This document shows positions 52,246 through 60,773 of a stretch of DNA of 64,000 nucleotides, piece after piece. Within the stretch, counting starts at the first letter, position 1; each line of letters opens with the position of its first letter. The DNA comes from UBA12170 sp964293475 (lineage in GTDB: Bacteria; Bacteroidota; Bacteroidia; Bacteroidales; UBA12170), in assembly GCA_964293475.1 (NCBI GenBank), contig CAXYYJ010000012.1, positions 31,101 to 95,100 on the forward strand. Direction: 5' to 3'. The notes under the pieces were generated by a model. The model made no database searches and was not told the DNA's origin. It saw only the letters and a list, made by a program, of their open reading frames with translations. Position numbers and translations under genes: made by a program.

Positions 52246-52920
52246 TTATTTCCTCATGTAATTGTACACCCAACCGGCAGCAATGGCGCCAGCAATAGGC
52301 ACTACGATGAACAACCAAAGTTGAGCCAATGCCCAATCACCCACAAATAATGCCTGACTAATGCTTCGCGCGGGGTTCACGGAAGTATTGGTCACAGGAA
52401 TGCTGATGAGGTGAATAAGGGTTAAAGCCAAACCTATGGCGATTCCTGCAAAGCCTTTGGGAGCTTTATCGTCGGTGGCACCCAGAATAATGATAAGGAA
52501 CATGAAAGTCATGACAAACTCAGTAACAATGGCAGCCACAAGACTGTACCCACCGGGAGAATGTTCACCATATCCATTGGCAGCGAATCCACCAATATCG
52601 CTTCCGTTTCCGGTGGCAATAACAAACAGAACAGCAGCAGCAGCAATGGCTCCAAGAATCTGCGAAATTACGTAGGGTAAAATATCTCCTGCTTTTACAC
52701 GGCCACCAGCCCACAATCCTACGGTAACTGCGGGGTTCAGATGAGCCCCCGAAATATGACCCAGAGAATAGGCGATTGTTAAAACTGTTAATCCAAAGGC
52801 TAAGGAAACCCCTACCAGTCCAATACCAACTTCGGGGAAACCAGCGGCCAGAACAGCGCTACCGCAGCCTCCAAGAACTAACCAAAAGGTACCAAAAAAC
52901 TCAGCTAAATTTTTTTTCAT
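52246..52920 (-). CDS. aqpZ: Aquaporin Z-like channel
   Basis: 224 residues of the MIP family with six membrane helices and the two half-helix motifs HLNPAVTVGLW and TSVNPARSISQA. The pore-lining context fits the water-selective AqpZ group better than glycerol facilitators. Located in the cytoplasmic membrane. It stands alone between nap and the amylase gene on the minus strand, so a link to nitrate respiration is not implied. Confidence 0.93.
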   Translation of the reverse strand: MKKNLAEFFGTFWLVLGGCGSAVLAAGFPEVGIGLVGVSLAFGLTVLTIAYSLGHISGAHLNPAVTVGLWAGGRVKAGDILPYVISQILGAIAAAAVLFVIATGNGSDIGGFAANGYGEHSPGGYSLVAAIVTEFVMTFMFLIIILGATDDKAPKGFAGIAIGLALTLIHLISIPVTNTSVNPARSISQALFVGDWALAQLWLFIVVPIAGAIAAGWVYNYMRK

Positions 52921-52967
52921 TTTCTTGATTTTAAATTGTCCTACTCGTTTGGCTTTTCAGACTCGCC

Positions 52968-52991
52968 TCCGGATTTTTTCCTCAATCCGGA
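52968..52991 (-). other. Hairpin in the upstream region of aqpZ
   Basis: TCCGGATT (52968-52975) and AATCCGGA (52984-52991) form a perfect eight-base stem with an eight-base loop, about 50 bp ahead of the aqpZ start. There is no T-run after it on either strand. It could act as a 5' leader structure. The rest of the 286-bp gap shows nothing else. Confidence 0.35.
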
Positions 52992-53206
52992 ATAAGGGCA
53001 GTTTTTATAAAGTGGTCATCTGCGCCACTTTTCCCCCTAAAAAAGGTTGGTTAAGGAAAATGAAGTCAAATACTTTAGAAATAATTGTCTGTTATAACAA
53101 CATCGATTGGTGATTGATGCCAAAGCAAATTTAAATTATAAAGTGAATAATCAAATAGTCAGGCTGAATAATTATTCATTAATTCGAACAATTTTCAGCG
53201 GTTTTG

Positions 53207-54592
53207 TCAATCAACTTTTAAAATCAGATAATCATAGGCTTCAAGAGATTGAGTAGAATTTAAGGTGACAGAACCCTGAGTTAACAGGTTTTTCCAGCTT
53301 TTTTGCTGAAGCTCAGCCGGAACAGAAAACTCTTTGGTTGAATTACGAATATTTACCATCACCAAAAGTTGCTCCGTGTCCTTAGTTTTTCCAAAGCAAA
53401 CCACATCGGAGGTTGAAAAGTCGGTGGTGATGCCTTTGCGGGCTGCATTCTCAGTGGTATAAATATTCATGAGCGATTGATACTCCGCAAGCATATCGGG
53501 GTTTTGGCTCCAATTGATGGGCGAATTGGTAAAAAACGGAACCGTGTTGAGTTGTCCAACTTCCTGACCCGTATAAATGAGCGGAACCCCTTCCATAAAA
53601 ATGGCGGTAACTGAGGCAGCCAAAGCACCAGCTTTTCCGTTGAAAAATACCATGGGGGTGTTTTCCCAGGCCGATTGGTCGTGGTTGGTGGTATAGCGCA
53701 TACGATGCTTACCTTCAGGTACATAGCGATATTCCGATGTATGTGTGGCAAACAGCTCCGTAGCAGAAGTTCCTGTGTAGATTTGTCGTAGTTTGTCGTA
53801 GAAATTCCAGGCGTAGCTCATATCGAAACCCGCCGTAAAATGGTCGCTACGGCTTCCTTCGGCCAGCATAACAACCTGACGATTTGGGAGGCTCCGAAGA
53901 TGAGTTATCGCTTCGGTCCAGAAATCCTTTGGTACTCCATCGGCATAATCACAGCGGAAACCATCCACATTGGCTTGCATCACCCAGTATTCCATGGCAT
54001 CTATCATGGCTTTTCGCATGTCGGTATTGCTGAAATTCAGGTCGGCCACATCTTGCCAATTGGTGCCGGCAGGGTGAATAATATTTCCCGATCCATCCTG
54101 AGTATACCAGCTTTTGTTCGAAATCCAGCTGTTGTCCCAGGATGTGTGGTTGGCCACCCAATCGAGCATAACAGTCATGCCCCTTTCGTGGGCTTTGGTG
54201 GTGAGCTCGCGTAAATCTTCCAGCGAACCATATTCGCTGCTCACCGCCTTATAATCTTTCACCGAGTAGGGAGAGTTGACCGAGTTCACCTGACCAATGG
54301 GATGAATGGGCATGAGCCAAATCACATTCACTCCAAGGCTTTGAATATGATCTAATTTCGCAATAACCCCCTGAATATCTCCAGTGGTACTGAAAGCCCT
54401 TAGATTTACTTCGTAAACCACCAAATCTTCGGTGGCTGGCAGACTTTCCAAAGGGGTTCCATACTGAGGATAATAGGATGTTGTGTCCTCGATAACAGGT
54501 TCAGTCTCATCGCTCTTTTTGTCGCAGGAGCTTTCCATGAAAAAGTATAGGAGAACAGGCAGAATAATCAGGTATTTCAGGAGTTTGTGCAT
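53207..54592 (-). CDS. Lipoprotein GH13 alpha-amylase
   Basis: 461 residues. Lipobox (LYFFMESSC) implies a lipid-anchored protein. GH13 (beta/alpha)8 motifs: VNVIWLMPIHPIG, MLDWVANHTSWD (conserved region I), DGFRCDYADGVP (nucleophile Asp), VVMLAEGSRSD (acid/base Glu) and YTTNHDQSAW (third acidic Asp). A C-terminal beta domain follows. Acts on alpha-1,4-glucans at the cell surface or in the periplasm. It lies 15 bp after the T9SS protein gene on the same strand. No SusCD pair is adjacent. Confidence 0.93.
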   Translation of the reverse strand: MHKLLKYLIILPVLLYFFMESSCDKKSDETEPVIEDTTSYYPQYGTPLESLPATEDLVVYEVNLRAFSTTGDIQGVIAKLDHIQSLGVNVIWLMPIHPIGQVNSVNSPYSVKDYKAVSSEYGSLEDLRELTTKAHERGMTVMLDWVANHTSWDNSWISNKSWYTQDGSGNIIHPAGTNWQDVADLNFSNTDMRKAMIDAMEYWVMQANVDGFRCDYADGVPKDFWTEAITHLRSLPNRQVVMLAEGSRSDHFTAGFDMSYAWNFYDKLRQIYTGTSATELFATHTSEYRYVPEGKHRMRYTTNHDQSAWENTPMVFFNGKAGALAASVTAIFMEGVPLIYTGQEVGQLNTVPFFTNSPINWSQNPDMLAEYQSLMNIYTTENAARKGITTDFSTSDVVCFGKTKDTEQLLVMVNIRNSTKEFSVPAELQQKSWKNLLTQGSVTLNSTQSLEAYDYLILKVD

Positions 54593-54607
54593 GGTTGTTT
54601 TTTAGAA

Positions 54608-56320
54608 TTAGTTTTTAATAAGCTTATTTGTAAATGATTGATTATCTGATTTTATCTCCACAAAATAAATCCCAGATGGCCATGAATTCAGGTCGATACC
54701 AATCTCAGTTTCGTTGACAATAATTCTTTCGTAGAAAATTTGTCCAAGGGAATTGTAAATGGAAACAAGATTCCAATTCACTTCCGAATTGGGGAGGGTG
54801 AGGACTACATAATCCTTCACAGGATTGGGTGAAATCAGCAAACTTTGAGAGAGACTAATGTTTTCAATATCAACAATTTCGTCGACATTGATATAACATT
54901 GCTTTGTAATGGAATCTACGCCAAGCGCATTGGTAACTTTGAGCGTTACTTCAAATTCGCCCGATTGCACGTATTGAATTCCTGTGGGGTTTTGTTGGGT
55001 GGAAGTTTGGGGATATCCGCCTTCGAAAGTCCATTCCCAGCTTATGGGCTGGTAGGACGAGTTGTCGAAAAAATCGACGGTATTGTTTCGGTGGATATCG
55101 CGGGTCCAGGTGTAAAAGCCAGCCACAGGAGCCAAAGTTGACAGTTGTTCAGGCGAGAGCAATGCCCGAATCTGACTTCCGCTTTGGGTGAGAATCATAC
55201 GGCCATCTTTGGTTAGATTGGGGTCGCAATAGTAGCCATAGGGTATGTTGGTTTGCCATATTATCTCTAGAAGAGAGGGTGAAAGGCAATACATTTTTCC
55301 GGCGCCGGCTTCGTAGTTGTTCACAAAAACTCTTCCGCTGCCATCAATGGTGATTCGTGGGGCTGTGGATACTATTTCCACAGGCGATTCATCGATAATG
55401 TCCCCTGTTTCATGGTCCATGCGATACAGATGATTGTTGAAGAAACCCACAATGTTATCGTCATGGTCAATGGCCACATGCCAGGTAAAGGCATAGGCGG
55501 AGTTGAAAAGTGGTACCAAAGTATCGCCATCGTCGTGGAATGCCCAAAAACTGCCCCCATCGCGGGTCATATAAACCCTGTTGTCTGGGCCAAGCGTAAC
55601 GGGCAATTCCTGGTCACCATCGCCAGGCAGGCTACCTGTTTTGTATTTTATATCGCCCGTATTTGGATCTATGGCAATGACTTCTTTGGGGTAGTTGATG
55701 TAGCCTGTATAATGATAGAGGGTGCTTTTACTCATGGCATAACCTGCGTCGGGGCCAATGGGAGTTGGGTAATTATTGTTCCAGACCACATCGCCATTTC
55801 TACGATCGAGCCTATAGTTTGTCATAATGGGATCGCCATTGCAGGCAAAAACCAAACCCGTATTTCCACCGAACATGGTGATGGGGAATTGCCATTTTTC
55901 ATCACCGGTAATCGGATCGAGAGCATAGAGTATATTGGTGGTATAGTCGTGGGCATAGGCTGCATTTTCGTCAAAACCAACGGCATACATTTTAGCGGCG
56001 CTATTGGGTTGAAACTCCCACAAGAGCTCTCCATCCGAAACACGCCTGCATTCTATCACTCCAAAATAAATGGGGGAGAAAAGGGTTCGTGCAGTGATAA
56101 AACGGTCGCCTGCCACAAAAACCGAATTTCCGAACACTGAGTTGAACGAGCTGTTTTGAGTCCATTCCACCTGATAGCTTTGCGGACCCGTGATACTTGT
56201 AAGACCATTGTTCATGTTGTTTCCCCCGTCGGTGGGCCAATCCTGTGCAATTGTCATTGAAGAAATGCTGAAAAGCATCATCGTTAACAGAAAAATTTTG
56301 GGTAGTAAAAGATGTCTCAT
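54608..56320 (-). CDS. T9SS-secreted PQQ-like beta-propeller/PKD protein
   Basis: 570 residues. Signal peptide (FLLTMMLFSISSMTIAQD), then PQQ/pyrrolo-quinoline-quinone-type propeller blades (GELLWEFQPNS, DPITGDEKWQFP, IDPNTGDIKYKTGS, SLLEIIWQTN), a PKD-like domain (about 395-475, YQPISWEWTFEGG) and a C-terminal type A sorting domain (LLISPNPVKDYVVLTLP, IYNSLGQIFYE, GIYFVEI) ending KLIKN. Exported through the type IX secretion system to the surface or medium. Probably co-transcribed with the amylase. Propellers of this type need not bind PQQ. Confidence 0.88.
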   Translation of the reverse strand: MRHLLLPKIFLLTMMLFSISSMTIAQDWPTDGGNNMNNGLTSITGPQSYQVEWTQNSSFNSVFGNSVFVAGDRFITARTLFSPIYFGVIECRRVSDGELLWEFQPNSAAKMYAVGFDENAAYAHDYTTNILYALDPITGDEKWQFPITMFGGNTGLVFACNGDPIMTNYRLDRRNGDVVWNNNYPTPIGPDAGYAMSKSTLYHYTGYINYPKEVIAIDPNTGDIKYKTGSLPGDGDQELPVTLGPDNRVYMTRDGGSFWAFHDDGDTLVPLFNSAYAFTWHVAIDHDDNIVGFFNNHLYRMDHETGDIIDESPVEIVSTAPRITIDGSGRVFVNNYEAGAGKMYCLSPSLLEIIWQTNIPYGYYCDPNLTKDGRMILTQSGSQIRALLSPEQLSTLAPVAGFYTWTRDIHRNNTVDFFDNSSYQPISWEWTFEGGYPQTSTQQNPTGIQYVQSGEFEVTLKVTNALGVDSITKQCYINVDEIVDIENISLSQSLLISPNPVKDYVVLTLPNSEVNWNLVSIYNSLGQIFYERIIVNETEIGIDLNSWPSGIYFVEIKSDNQSFTNKLIKN

Positions 56321-56434
56321 AATTTGATGATTTAGCGTTGTTTTATTTGGATTGTCTTTCCCCCAAATTTACAATTATTTGTGCTCAAAAGCTGAGAATG
56401 CTATTTTTCGGGGGAAGAAAATGAATTTGGGAGG

Positions 56435-56467
56435 TAAAAAAAAGCGACTCCTAAGAAAAGGAGCCGC
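56435..56467 (-). terminator. Terminator of the cyd operon
   Basis: On the minus strand GCGGCTCCT (56467-56459) pairs with AGGAGTCGC (56452-56444), with one G-T pair, and a run of seven T follows. It lies 46 bp beyond the CydX-like ORF and therefore includes that ORF in the operon. Confidence 0.8.
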
Positions 56468-56513
56468 CTGCAAATTGACTTTGGGTCAATCAAATGAAAA
56501 TGAATGGTTTCTT

Positions 56514-56630
56514 TTATTCTGTTTTATTCAGTTGGTTGTCGAATTTCCGAATGGCCCAGCTGATGATCAGATAGCTCACATAAATGCTTATGGGCCAGCT
56601 GATAAGCATGATTATTTCTTTAATGTACAT
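56514..56630 (-). CDS. CydX-like 38-residue membrane peptide
   Basis: Read directly from the sequence: 38 codons from ATG at 56630 to TAA at 56514, beginning 11 bp after the cydB stop. Residues about 5-27 (EIIMLISWPISIYVSYLII) form one membrane segment, followed by SWAIRKFDNQLNKTE, a charged tail. Size, topology and place after cydB match CydX/CbdX-type small subunits of cytochrome bd oxidases, which stabilise the haems of CydAB. Sequence similarity to E. coli CydX is low, so identity as a subunit is inference. The operon terminator lies just downstream. Confidence 0.6.
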   Translation of the reverse strand: MYIKEIIMLISWPISIYVSYLIISWAIRKFDNQLNKTE

Positions 56631-56641
56631 AGTTTTTCGAT

Positions 56642-57793
56642 TTAATAAACATGACTTTCGTTATCCATTTCGTTCTGGTCAATTTTTTTCTTGTTGATGG
56701 AACTCCAGGCATACCAGATATAAGCCAGCACGAACGGAACCATCAACGAAACATAGCTCATGGCCACCAGGGTGTATTTGCTGCTCGAACTATTGAAAAT
56801 AGTGAGCGACGATTGCAAATCGGTGCTCGATGGATAATAGGCTGTATGATTAAAACCTGCCATCAGAAAGAGCGAAAACACGGTTACTACGGTTCCGATT
56901 CCCACTGACCAAATGGCTTTGGTGGCACATTTTTCAACAAAAAGTGCTCTCCCAATTCCCAAAACAACAAACACTATCCCCAGCAATAACAAAATCAGAA
57001 TTACAGGCATTTGTAATAAATTGTGCAGGTATTTAAAGGGTTCCATGGCGATAATTCCTTGTTGGTTAACTGCAAATCCATCCTTCACCAGAATATTAAT
57101 CAGGAAGAAAAGGAAGAATACCAAAAATGGGATTGCATTTTTTAGTATGGCTTTGTGCGAACGCTCCTTAATGAGCACATGGTCAATAGAATTCATGAAG
57201 TAGAGAAGTGCCAGAACGCGGCTTAAAAAGAAAACCGCCAATCCTAAGCTCAGGTTGATATAGGTGTTGTAGTCTGTGAGTGTTAGCGCCAACTCCAATC
57301 CGCGAAATGGCGAATCCCAGAATGACTGATTCAGGTCGTTAATATGAAATGGAGAGCCTGTGAAAAAGGTGGCCACCGCTGTTCCAAGAAAAACAGGAGC
57401 TATGATTCCATTGAATAGCAGAAATCCGTTGAACACCTTTTTCCCCAGAAAATTGTTTGGTTTCGACCGATATTCATAAGAAACTGCCTGAACTATGAAG
57501 GCAAAAAGGATAATCATCCAGACCCAGTAAGCTCCGCCAAAGCTGGTGGAGTAGAAGAGGGGGAATGATGCGAAGAATGCTCCGCCAAAGGTGACGAGCG
57601 TGGTAAAAGTAAACTCCCATTTTCGACCTAAGGTATTCACCAGCATTGTTTTTTCCGATTCGGTTTTTCCAATGGTACCTATGAGCGTCTGTCCGCCCTG
57701 CACAAAGAGCAGGAATACAAGCAAAGCCCCCAAAAGAGCATTAATGGCAAACCAGTAATGCTGTAAAACGGTAATATCTAAACTTTCAAACAT
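56642..57793 (-). CDS. cydB: Cytochrome bd ubiquinol/menaquinol oxidase subunit II
   Basis: 383 residues with about nine membrane helices; N-terminal HYWFAINALLGALLVFLLFVQGGQTL and the central ALLYFMNSID and FEFTFTTLVTFGGAFFASFPLFYS-like regions (KWEFTFTTLVTFGGAFF here) fit CydB. Forms the heterodimer with CydA. It starts one base after cydA. The next ORF is the CydX-like peptide 11 bp downstream. Confidence 0.95.
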   Translation of the reverse strand: MFESLDITVLQHYWFAINALLGALLVFLLFVQGGQTLIGTIGKTESEKTMLVNTLGRKWEFTFTTLVTFGGAFFASFPLFYSTSFGGAYWVWMIILFAFIVQAVSYEYRSKPNNFLGKKVFNGFLLFNGIIAPVFLGTAVATFFTGSPFHINDLNQSFWDSPFRGLELALTLTDYNTYINLSLGLAVFFLSRVLALLYFMNSIDHVLIKERSHKAILKNAIPFLVFFLFFLINILVKDGFAVNQQGIIAMEPFKYLHNLLQMPVILILLLLGIVFVVLGIGRALFVEKCATKAIWSVGIGTVVTVFSLFLMAGFNHTAYYPSSTDLQSSLTIFNSSSSKYTLVAMSYVSLMVPFVLAYIWYAWSSINKKKIDQNEMDNESHVY

Positions 57794-57794
57794 A

Positions 57795-59354
57795 TTAATG
57801 TCCTCCCTGATTTGGTCCTAACTTGATTTGCTTGGTCATAATTTTTATTTCGGCAATGAGCAGTGCAGTAAAGGTTACTAAGAAAAGGCCAAAGGTTATC
57901 ATTACTGCGGTGCTATCGATATTGGAAATGGCGGTCATGGTGGGCATTAAATCCTGAATCACCCAGGGCTGACGGCCCATTTCGGCAATAACCCATCCGC
58001 TTTCCGATGCCAAATAGGCCAGCGGCATGGTCCAGAGGGCAACCCAAAGTAGCCAGCGCATTTTTTGAAGTTTCTCTTTGTAGAGAAAGAAAAGTATGAC
58101 CGCAAAAAGCACCAAAAAATGTCCACCCAAAGCCACCATGATATGGAAGCTATAAAAGCTGATGGGCACATTGGGGATTATGTCGTGGGGATTGTCGAAA
58201 TAGCTGTAACCGAAGTAGGCAAAATAGTTATCGAGAAAATTCCTGTCTTCAAATTTGGCTCCCAATAAAGCTATTTGTTCCTGATTTCCTTCCTTTTTAG
58301 CTAATTTATAGTCGGTTAATGCCTGTCGGGCAATTTTACCGCGGCTAATTTTTTCGTCGTAGCTAATAATTCCCCTTTCAGCATTTCCATGAACCAAATC
58401 GTGAATACCGGGTACAAAAGCATTGGCATCTAAAAAGGCCATATAGCTCAACATGCTGGGGATTTCCACATTGAAAACAAAGTCCTGCTTTTTATGTTCC
58501 ATGGCCGTTTTATCCTGGGTTAAAACTCCCGCTGCAACCAATGGTGCGTGGGTAGTTCCGTAATACAAGCCTTCCATAGCAGCAAACTTCATGGGCTGCG
58601 ATTTGGCCATTTCGCGGGCACTTTCATCGCCACTCATGATGGTGAGAATGCTGAATATGAGACCGAAAATGCCAGCCACCATCATGCTTTTTTTGGCAAA
58701 TATCACTTCGCGGTTTTTAAGCAGATACCAGGCACTGATGCCTACCACAAATACCGATGCCAGAATATAGGAGGAGAAAATGGTATGAAGAAATTTGTTT
58801 ATGGCATTGGGACTGAAAAGTACTTCCCAGAAATTCACCATTTCGTTGCGGGCTGTATCGGGATTAAATTGCATGCCCACAGGATGTTGCATCCATCCGT
58901 TGGCAACCAAAATCCACAGCGCCGACAAATTGCTGCCAATGGCGGTGAGCCAGGTGGCTGTGAGGTGAAATCCCTTGCTGACTTTGTTCCAGCCAAAAAA
59001 CATGATGGCAATAAAAGTCGATTCCATAAAGAAAGCCATGATACCTTCAATGGCTAATGGAGCTCCGAAGATGTCGCCCACAAACCAACTATAGTTCGAC
59101 CAATTGGTTCCAAATTCAAATTCCAGAATGATTCCGGTGGCCACTCCAATGGCGAAATTAATGCCGAAAAGGGTCATCCAGAACTTGGTGATTTTTTTCC
59201 ATTCCTCGTTGCCGGTGCGCACATAAATGGTTTCCATGATGGCAATCATGAAAGTGATACCCAGGGTGAGCGGAACAAACAGCCAGTGATACATGGCTGT
59301 GAGAGCAAATTGCGCCCGGGACCAATCAATTAGTGTGTAATCAAATTGTTCCAT
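57795..59354 (-). CDS. cydA: Cytochrome bd oxidase subunit I
   Basis: 519 residues. Haem ligands: His in MYHWLFVPLTLG (b595), His in FLHTIFSSYILA (b558) and Met in FYSFHIMVALGG (b558). The periplasmic Q-loop contains SQPMKFAAMEGLYY with the quinol-interacting Lys and Glu, and is of the longer type. GRQPWVIQDLMPT is conserved near the C-terminus. High-affinity terminal oxidase for micro-oxic growth and oxygen scavenging. It follows the DUF4492 gene after three bases. Confidence 0.97.
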   Translation of the reverse strand: MEQFDYTLIDWSRAQFALTAMYHWLFVPLTLGITFMIAIMETIYVRTGNEEWKKITKFWMTLFGINFAIGVATGIILEFEFGTNWSNYSWFVGDIFGAPLAIEGIMAFFMESTFIAIMFFGWNKVSKGFHLTATWLTAIGSNLSALWILVANGWMQHPVGMQFNPDTARNEMVNFWEVLFSPNAINKFLHTIFSSYILASVFVVGISAWYLLKNREVIFAKKSMMVAGIFGLIFSILTIMSGDESAREMAKSQPMKFAAMEGLYYGTTHAPLVAAGVLTQDKTAMEHKKQDFVFNVEIPSMLSYMAFLDANAFVPGIHDLVHGNAERGIISYDEKISRGKIARQALTDYKLAKKEGNQEQIALLGAKFEDRNFLDNYFAYFGYSYFDNPHDIIPNVPISFYSFHIMVALGGHFLVLFAVILFFLYKEKLQKMRWLLWVALWTMPLAYLASESGWVIAEMGRQPWVIQDLMPTMTAISNIDSTAVMITFGLFLVTFTALLIAEIKIMTKQIKLGPNQGGH

Positions 59355-59357
59355 ATT

Positions 59358-59576
59358 TTAGTGTTTTGGATTTGTTAATTGCTCAATGACATAATCGCTT
59401 TTTTCCTGATTATTGTCGAATTTCGACCCCAGAAAATCGTTGAAAAAGAAAAGCTTAAGAATGGCAAACATGATAAATAGCTTGATGAAAATTATCAACC
59501 ACAGCCGTTTTCCCACCGTCATTCCCCTGAAGCCATCCACATAAAAACCTATTACTTTTTTAAACAGCGCTATCAT
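59358..59576 (-). CDS. DUF4492 small membrane protein of the cyd operon
   Basis: 72 residues: a short N-terminal helix (FKKVIGFYVDGFRGM), MTVGKRLWLIIFIKLFIMFAILKLFFF with one membrane segment, and a polar tail. This matches DUF4492, whose genes lie directly upstream of cydA in Bacteroidota and Campylobacterota. It may be an assembly factor or accessory subunit; not proven. It is the first gene of the operon. Confidence 0.85.
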   Translation of the reverse strand: MIALFKKVIGFYVDGFRGMTVGKRLWLIIFIKLFIMFAILKLFFFNDFLGSKFDNNQEKSDYVIEQLTNPKH

Positions 59577-59628
59577 AATTCATGCATTGTTGACTTTTGA
59601 CTTTTTTAAATATTTCGGTATTGCGATG

Positions 59629-59652
59629 CAAATATAATGAACATATGTTCAT
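59629..59652 (-). promoter_or_regulatory. cyd promoter with spacer palindrome
   Basis: Minus-strand TATATTTG (59629-59636) is a full TAnnTTTG match, 52 bp upstream of the DUF4492 start. Directly upstream of it, ATGAACATATGTTCAT (59637-59652) is a perfect 16-base palindrome occupying the -33/-7 spacer. There is no recognisable -33 TTG, so the promoter may need an activator or be under repressor control. Confidence 0.6.
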
Positions 59653-59736
59653 AATAATTCCTTTTTAACATTTTTATTTTGCTTGATGTGCAAATTGATT
59701 CTCCTGTGGCTCATGTTCAGATTCAACCAAAACTTC

Positions 59737-59744
59737 TATCTTTG
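59737..59744 (+). promoter_or_regulatory. -7 element of the kinase-RapZ operon
   Basis: TATCTTTG matches TAnnTTTG and ends four bases before the ATG at 59749, so the transcript should be leaderless or nearly so. Confidence 0.45.
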
Positions 59745-59748
59745 ACTC

Positions 59749-60765
59749 ATGAATCACAATGAAGTATTAGCACTTTTGGTATCAGAATTTGAAAGCTGGA
59801 AACCGCATCAAACCGCCCATTGGCAGGCATTGAATACGGGATCGGGCTCAAACCGGAAGTATTTTAGAGTAATAGCTGAAGGCCAATCGTTTATTGCTTG
59901 TTACAGTTCCGATTTGCGCGAAAACGAAGCTTTTTTCTATTTGGCCGATTTCTATGGTAAACAAGATTTAAATATCCCTGAAGTCAGGCATATTTCAACC
60001 GACCGAACCGTATATTTTCAGCAGGATTTGGGCGATAATAATCTTCTGCAGCAAGTTCAGGAAATTGGTTTTAACGAAAAAAGTATTCAGCTCTACGAAA
60101 ACAGCCTTCAGCAATTGCATCAGATGCAAACACAAACAAACCAGCTGGATTTTACAAGGTGCTATCCCCGCGAATCCTTCGACAAACAATCGATTTTGTG
60201 GGATTTGAACTATTTTAAATACTATTTCCTTAAAGTTTCCGGGCTGGAGTTTGACGAGCAAAAACTCGAAGACGATTTTCGTTGGCTCGCCGATAATTTA
60301 AGTGTTGGAGAGCAAACAACCTTTATGTTCCGCGATTTTCAGGCACGCAATATTCAGCTTCACGACAACAAAGTTTGGTTTATCGATTTTCAGGGGGGTA
60401 GGAGAGGCCCTGTTTTATACGATTTGGTCAGCTTGCTTTATCAGGCTTCGGCTCAAATGCCTAACGAAGTAAAAAATCACTTGTCAAACTACTATTTCAA
60501 CCTTGTGAACCAGAGTTTGGGTTATGAGAAAACCCGGTTTCAAAACGAATTCAATCAAATGGTTTTGATAAGAATTGTTCAAACCCTTGGAGCTTATGGA
60601 TTTAGGGGACTCATTGAAGGAAAACCCTATTTCAAAGCCAGCATTAAACCCGCCTTAATCAATCTGGAAACCCATTTGGAGCAAGGAATTGAAAATCTTA
60701 AAATTCCTTATTTTATGCACCTTTTGGAAGGGTTAGTTAAAATAAAGGATAAATTTGACCAATAA
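59749..60765 (+). CDS. Aminoglycoside-phosphotransferase-fold kinase (AmgK-like)
   Basis: 338 residues of the APH/choline-kinase fold. GSGSNRKYFRV is the nucleotide-binding loop region, MFRDFQARNIQL corresponds to the catalytic HxDxxxxN segment (with R-D-F-Q here), and WFIDFQGGRRGPVLYDLVSLLY provides the metal-binding Asp. It resembles COG3178/AmgK anomeric sugar kinases of cell-wall recycling. The RapZ C-terminal-domain gene follows after eight bases, supporting an amino-sugar role. Substrate not shown. Confidence 0.82.
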   Translation: MNHNEVLALLVSEFESWKPHQTAHWQALNTGSGSNRKYFRVIAEGQSFIACYSSDLRENEAFFYLADFYGKQDLNIPEVRHISTDRTVYFQQDLGDNNLLQQVQEIGFNEKSIQLYENSLQQLHQMQTQTNQLDFTRCYPRESFDKQSILWDLNYFKYYFLKVSGLEFDEQKLEDDFRWLADNLSVGEQTTFMFRDFQARNIQLHDNKVWFIDFQGGRRGPVLYDLVSLLYQASAQMPNEVKNHLSNYYFNLVNQSLGYEKTRFQNEFNQMVLIRIVQTLGAYGFRGLIEGKPYFKASIKPALINLETHLEQGIENLKIPYFMHLLEGLVKIKDKFDQ

Positions 60766-60773
60766 TTCCAACT

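Noticed and set aside
53090..53099. Ten-base palindrome TGTTATAACA upstream of aqpZ
   Set aside because: A ten-base palindrome is expected by chance at a fair rate in 286 bp of AT-rich DNA; no second copy or promoter relation was found.
52925..53113. 62-codon plus-strand frame upstream of aqpZ
   Set aside because: Spans the hairpin and AT-rich leader, no start context, no family resemblance.
55412..56140. 242-codon plus-strand frame opposite the T9SS propeller gene
   Set aside because: It mirrors a strongly supported signal-peptide/propeller/PKD/sorting-domain protein, has no recognisable domain and no promoter or initiation context.
58548..59057. 169-codon plus-strand frame inside cydA
   Set aside because: Antisense to highly conserved cydA; no domain features.
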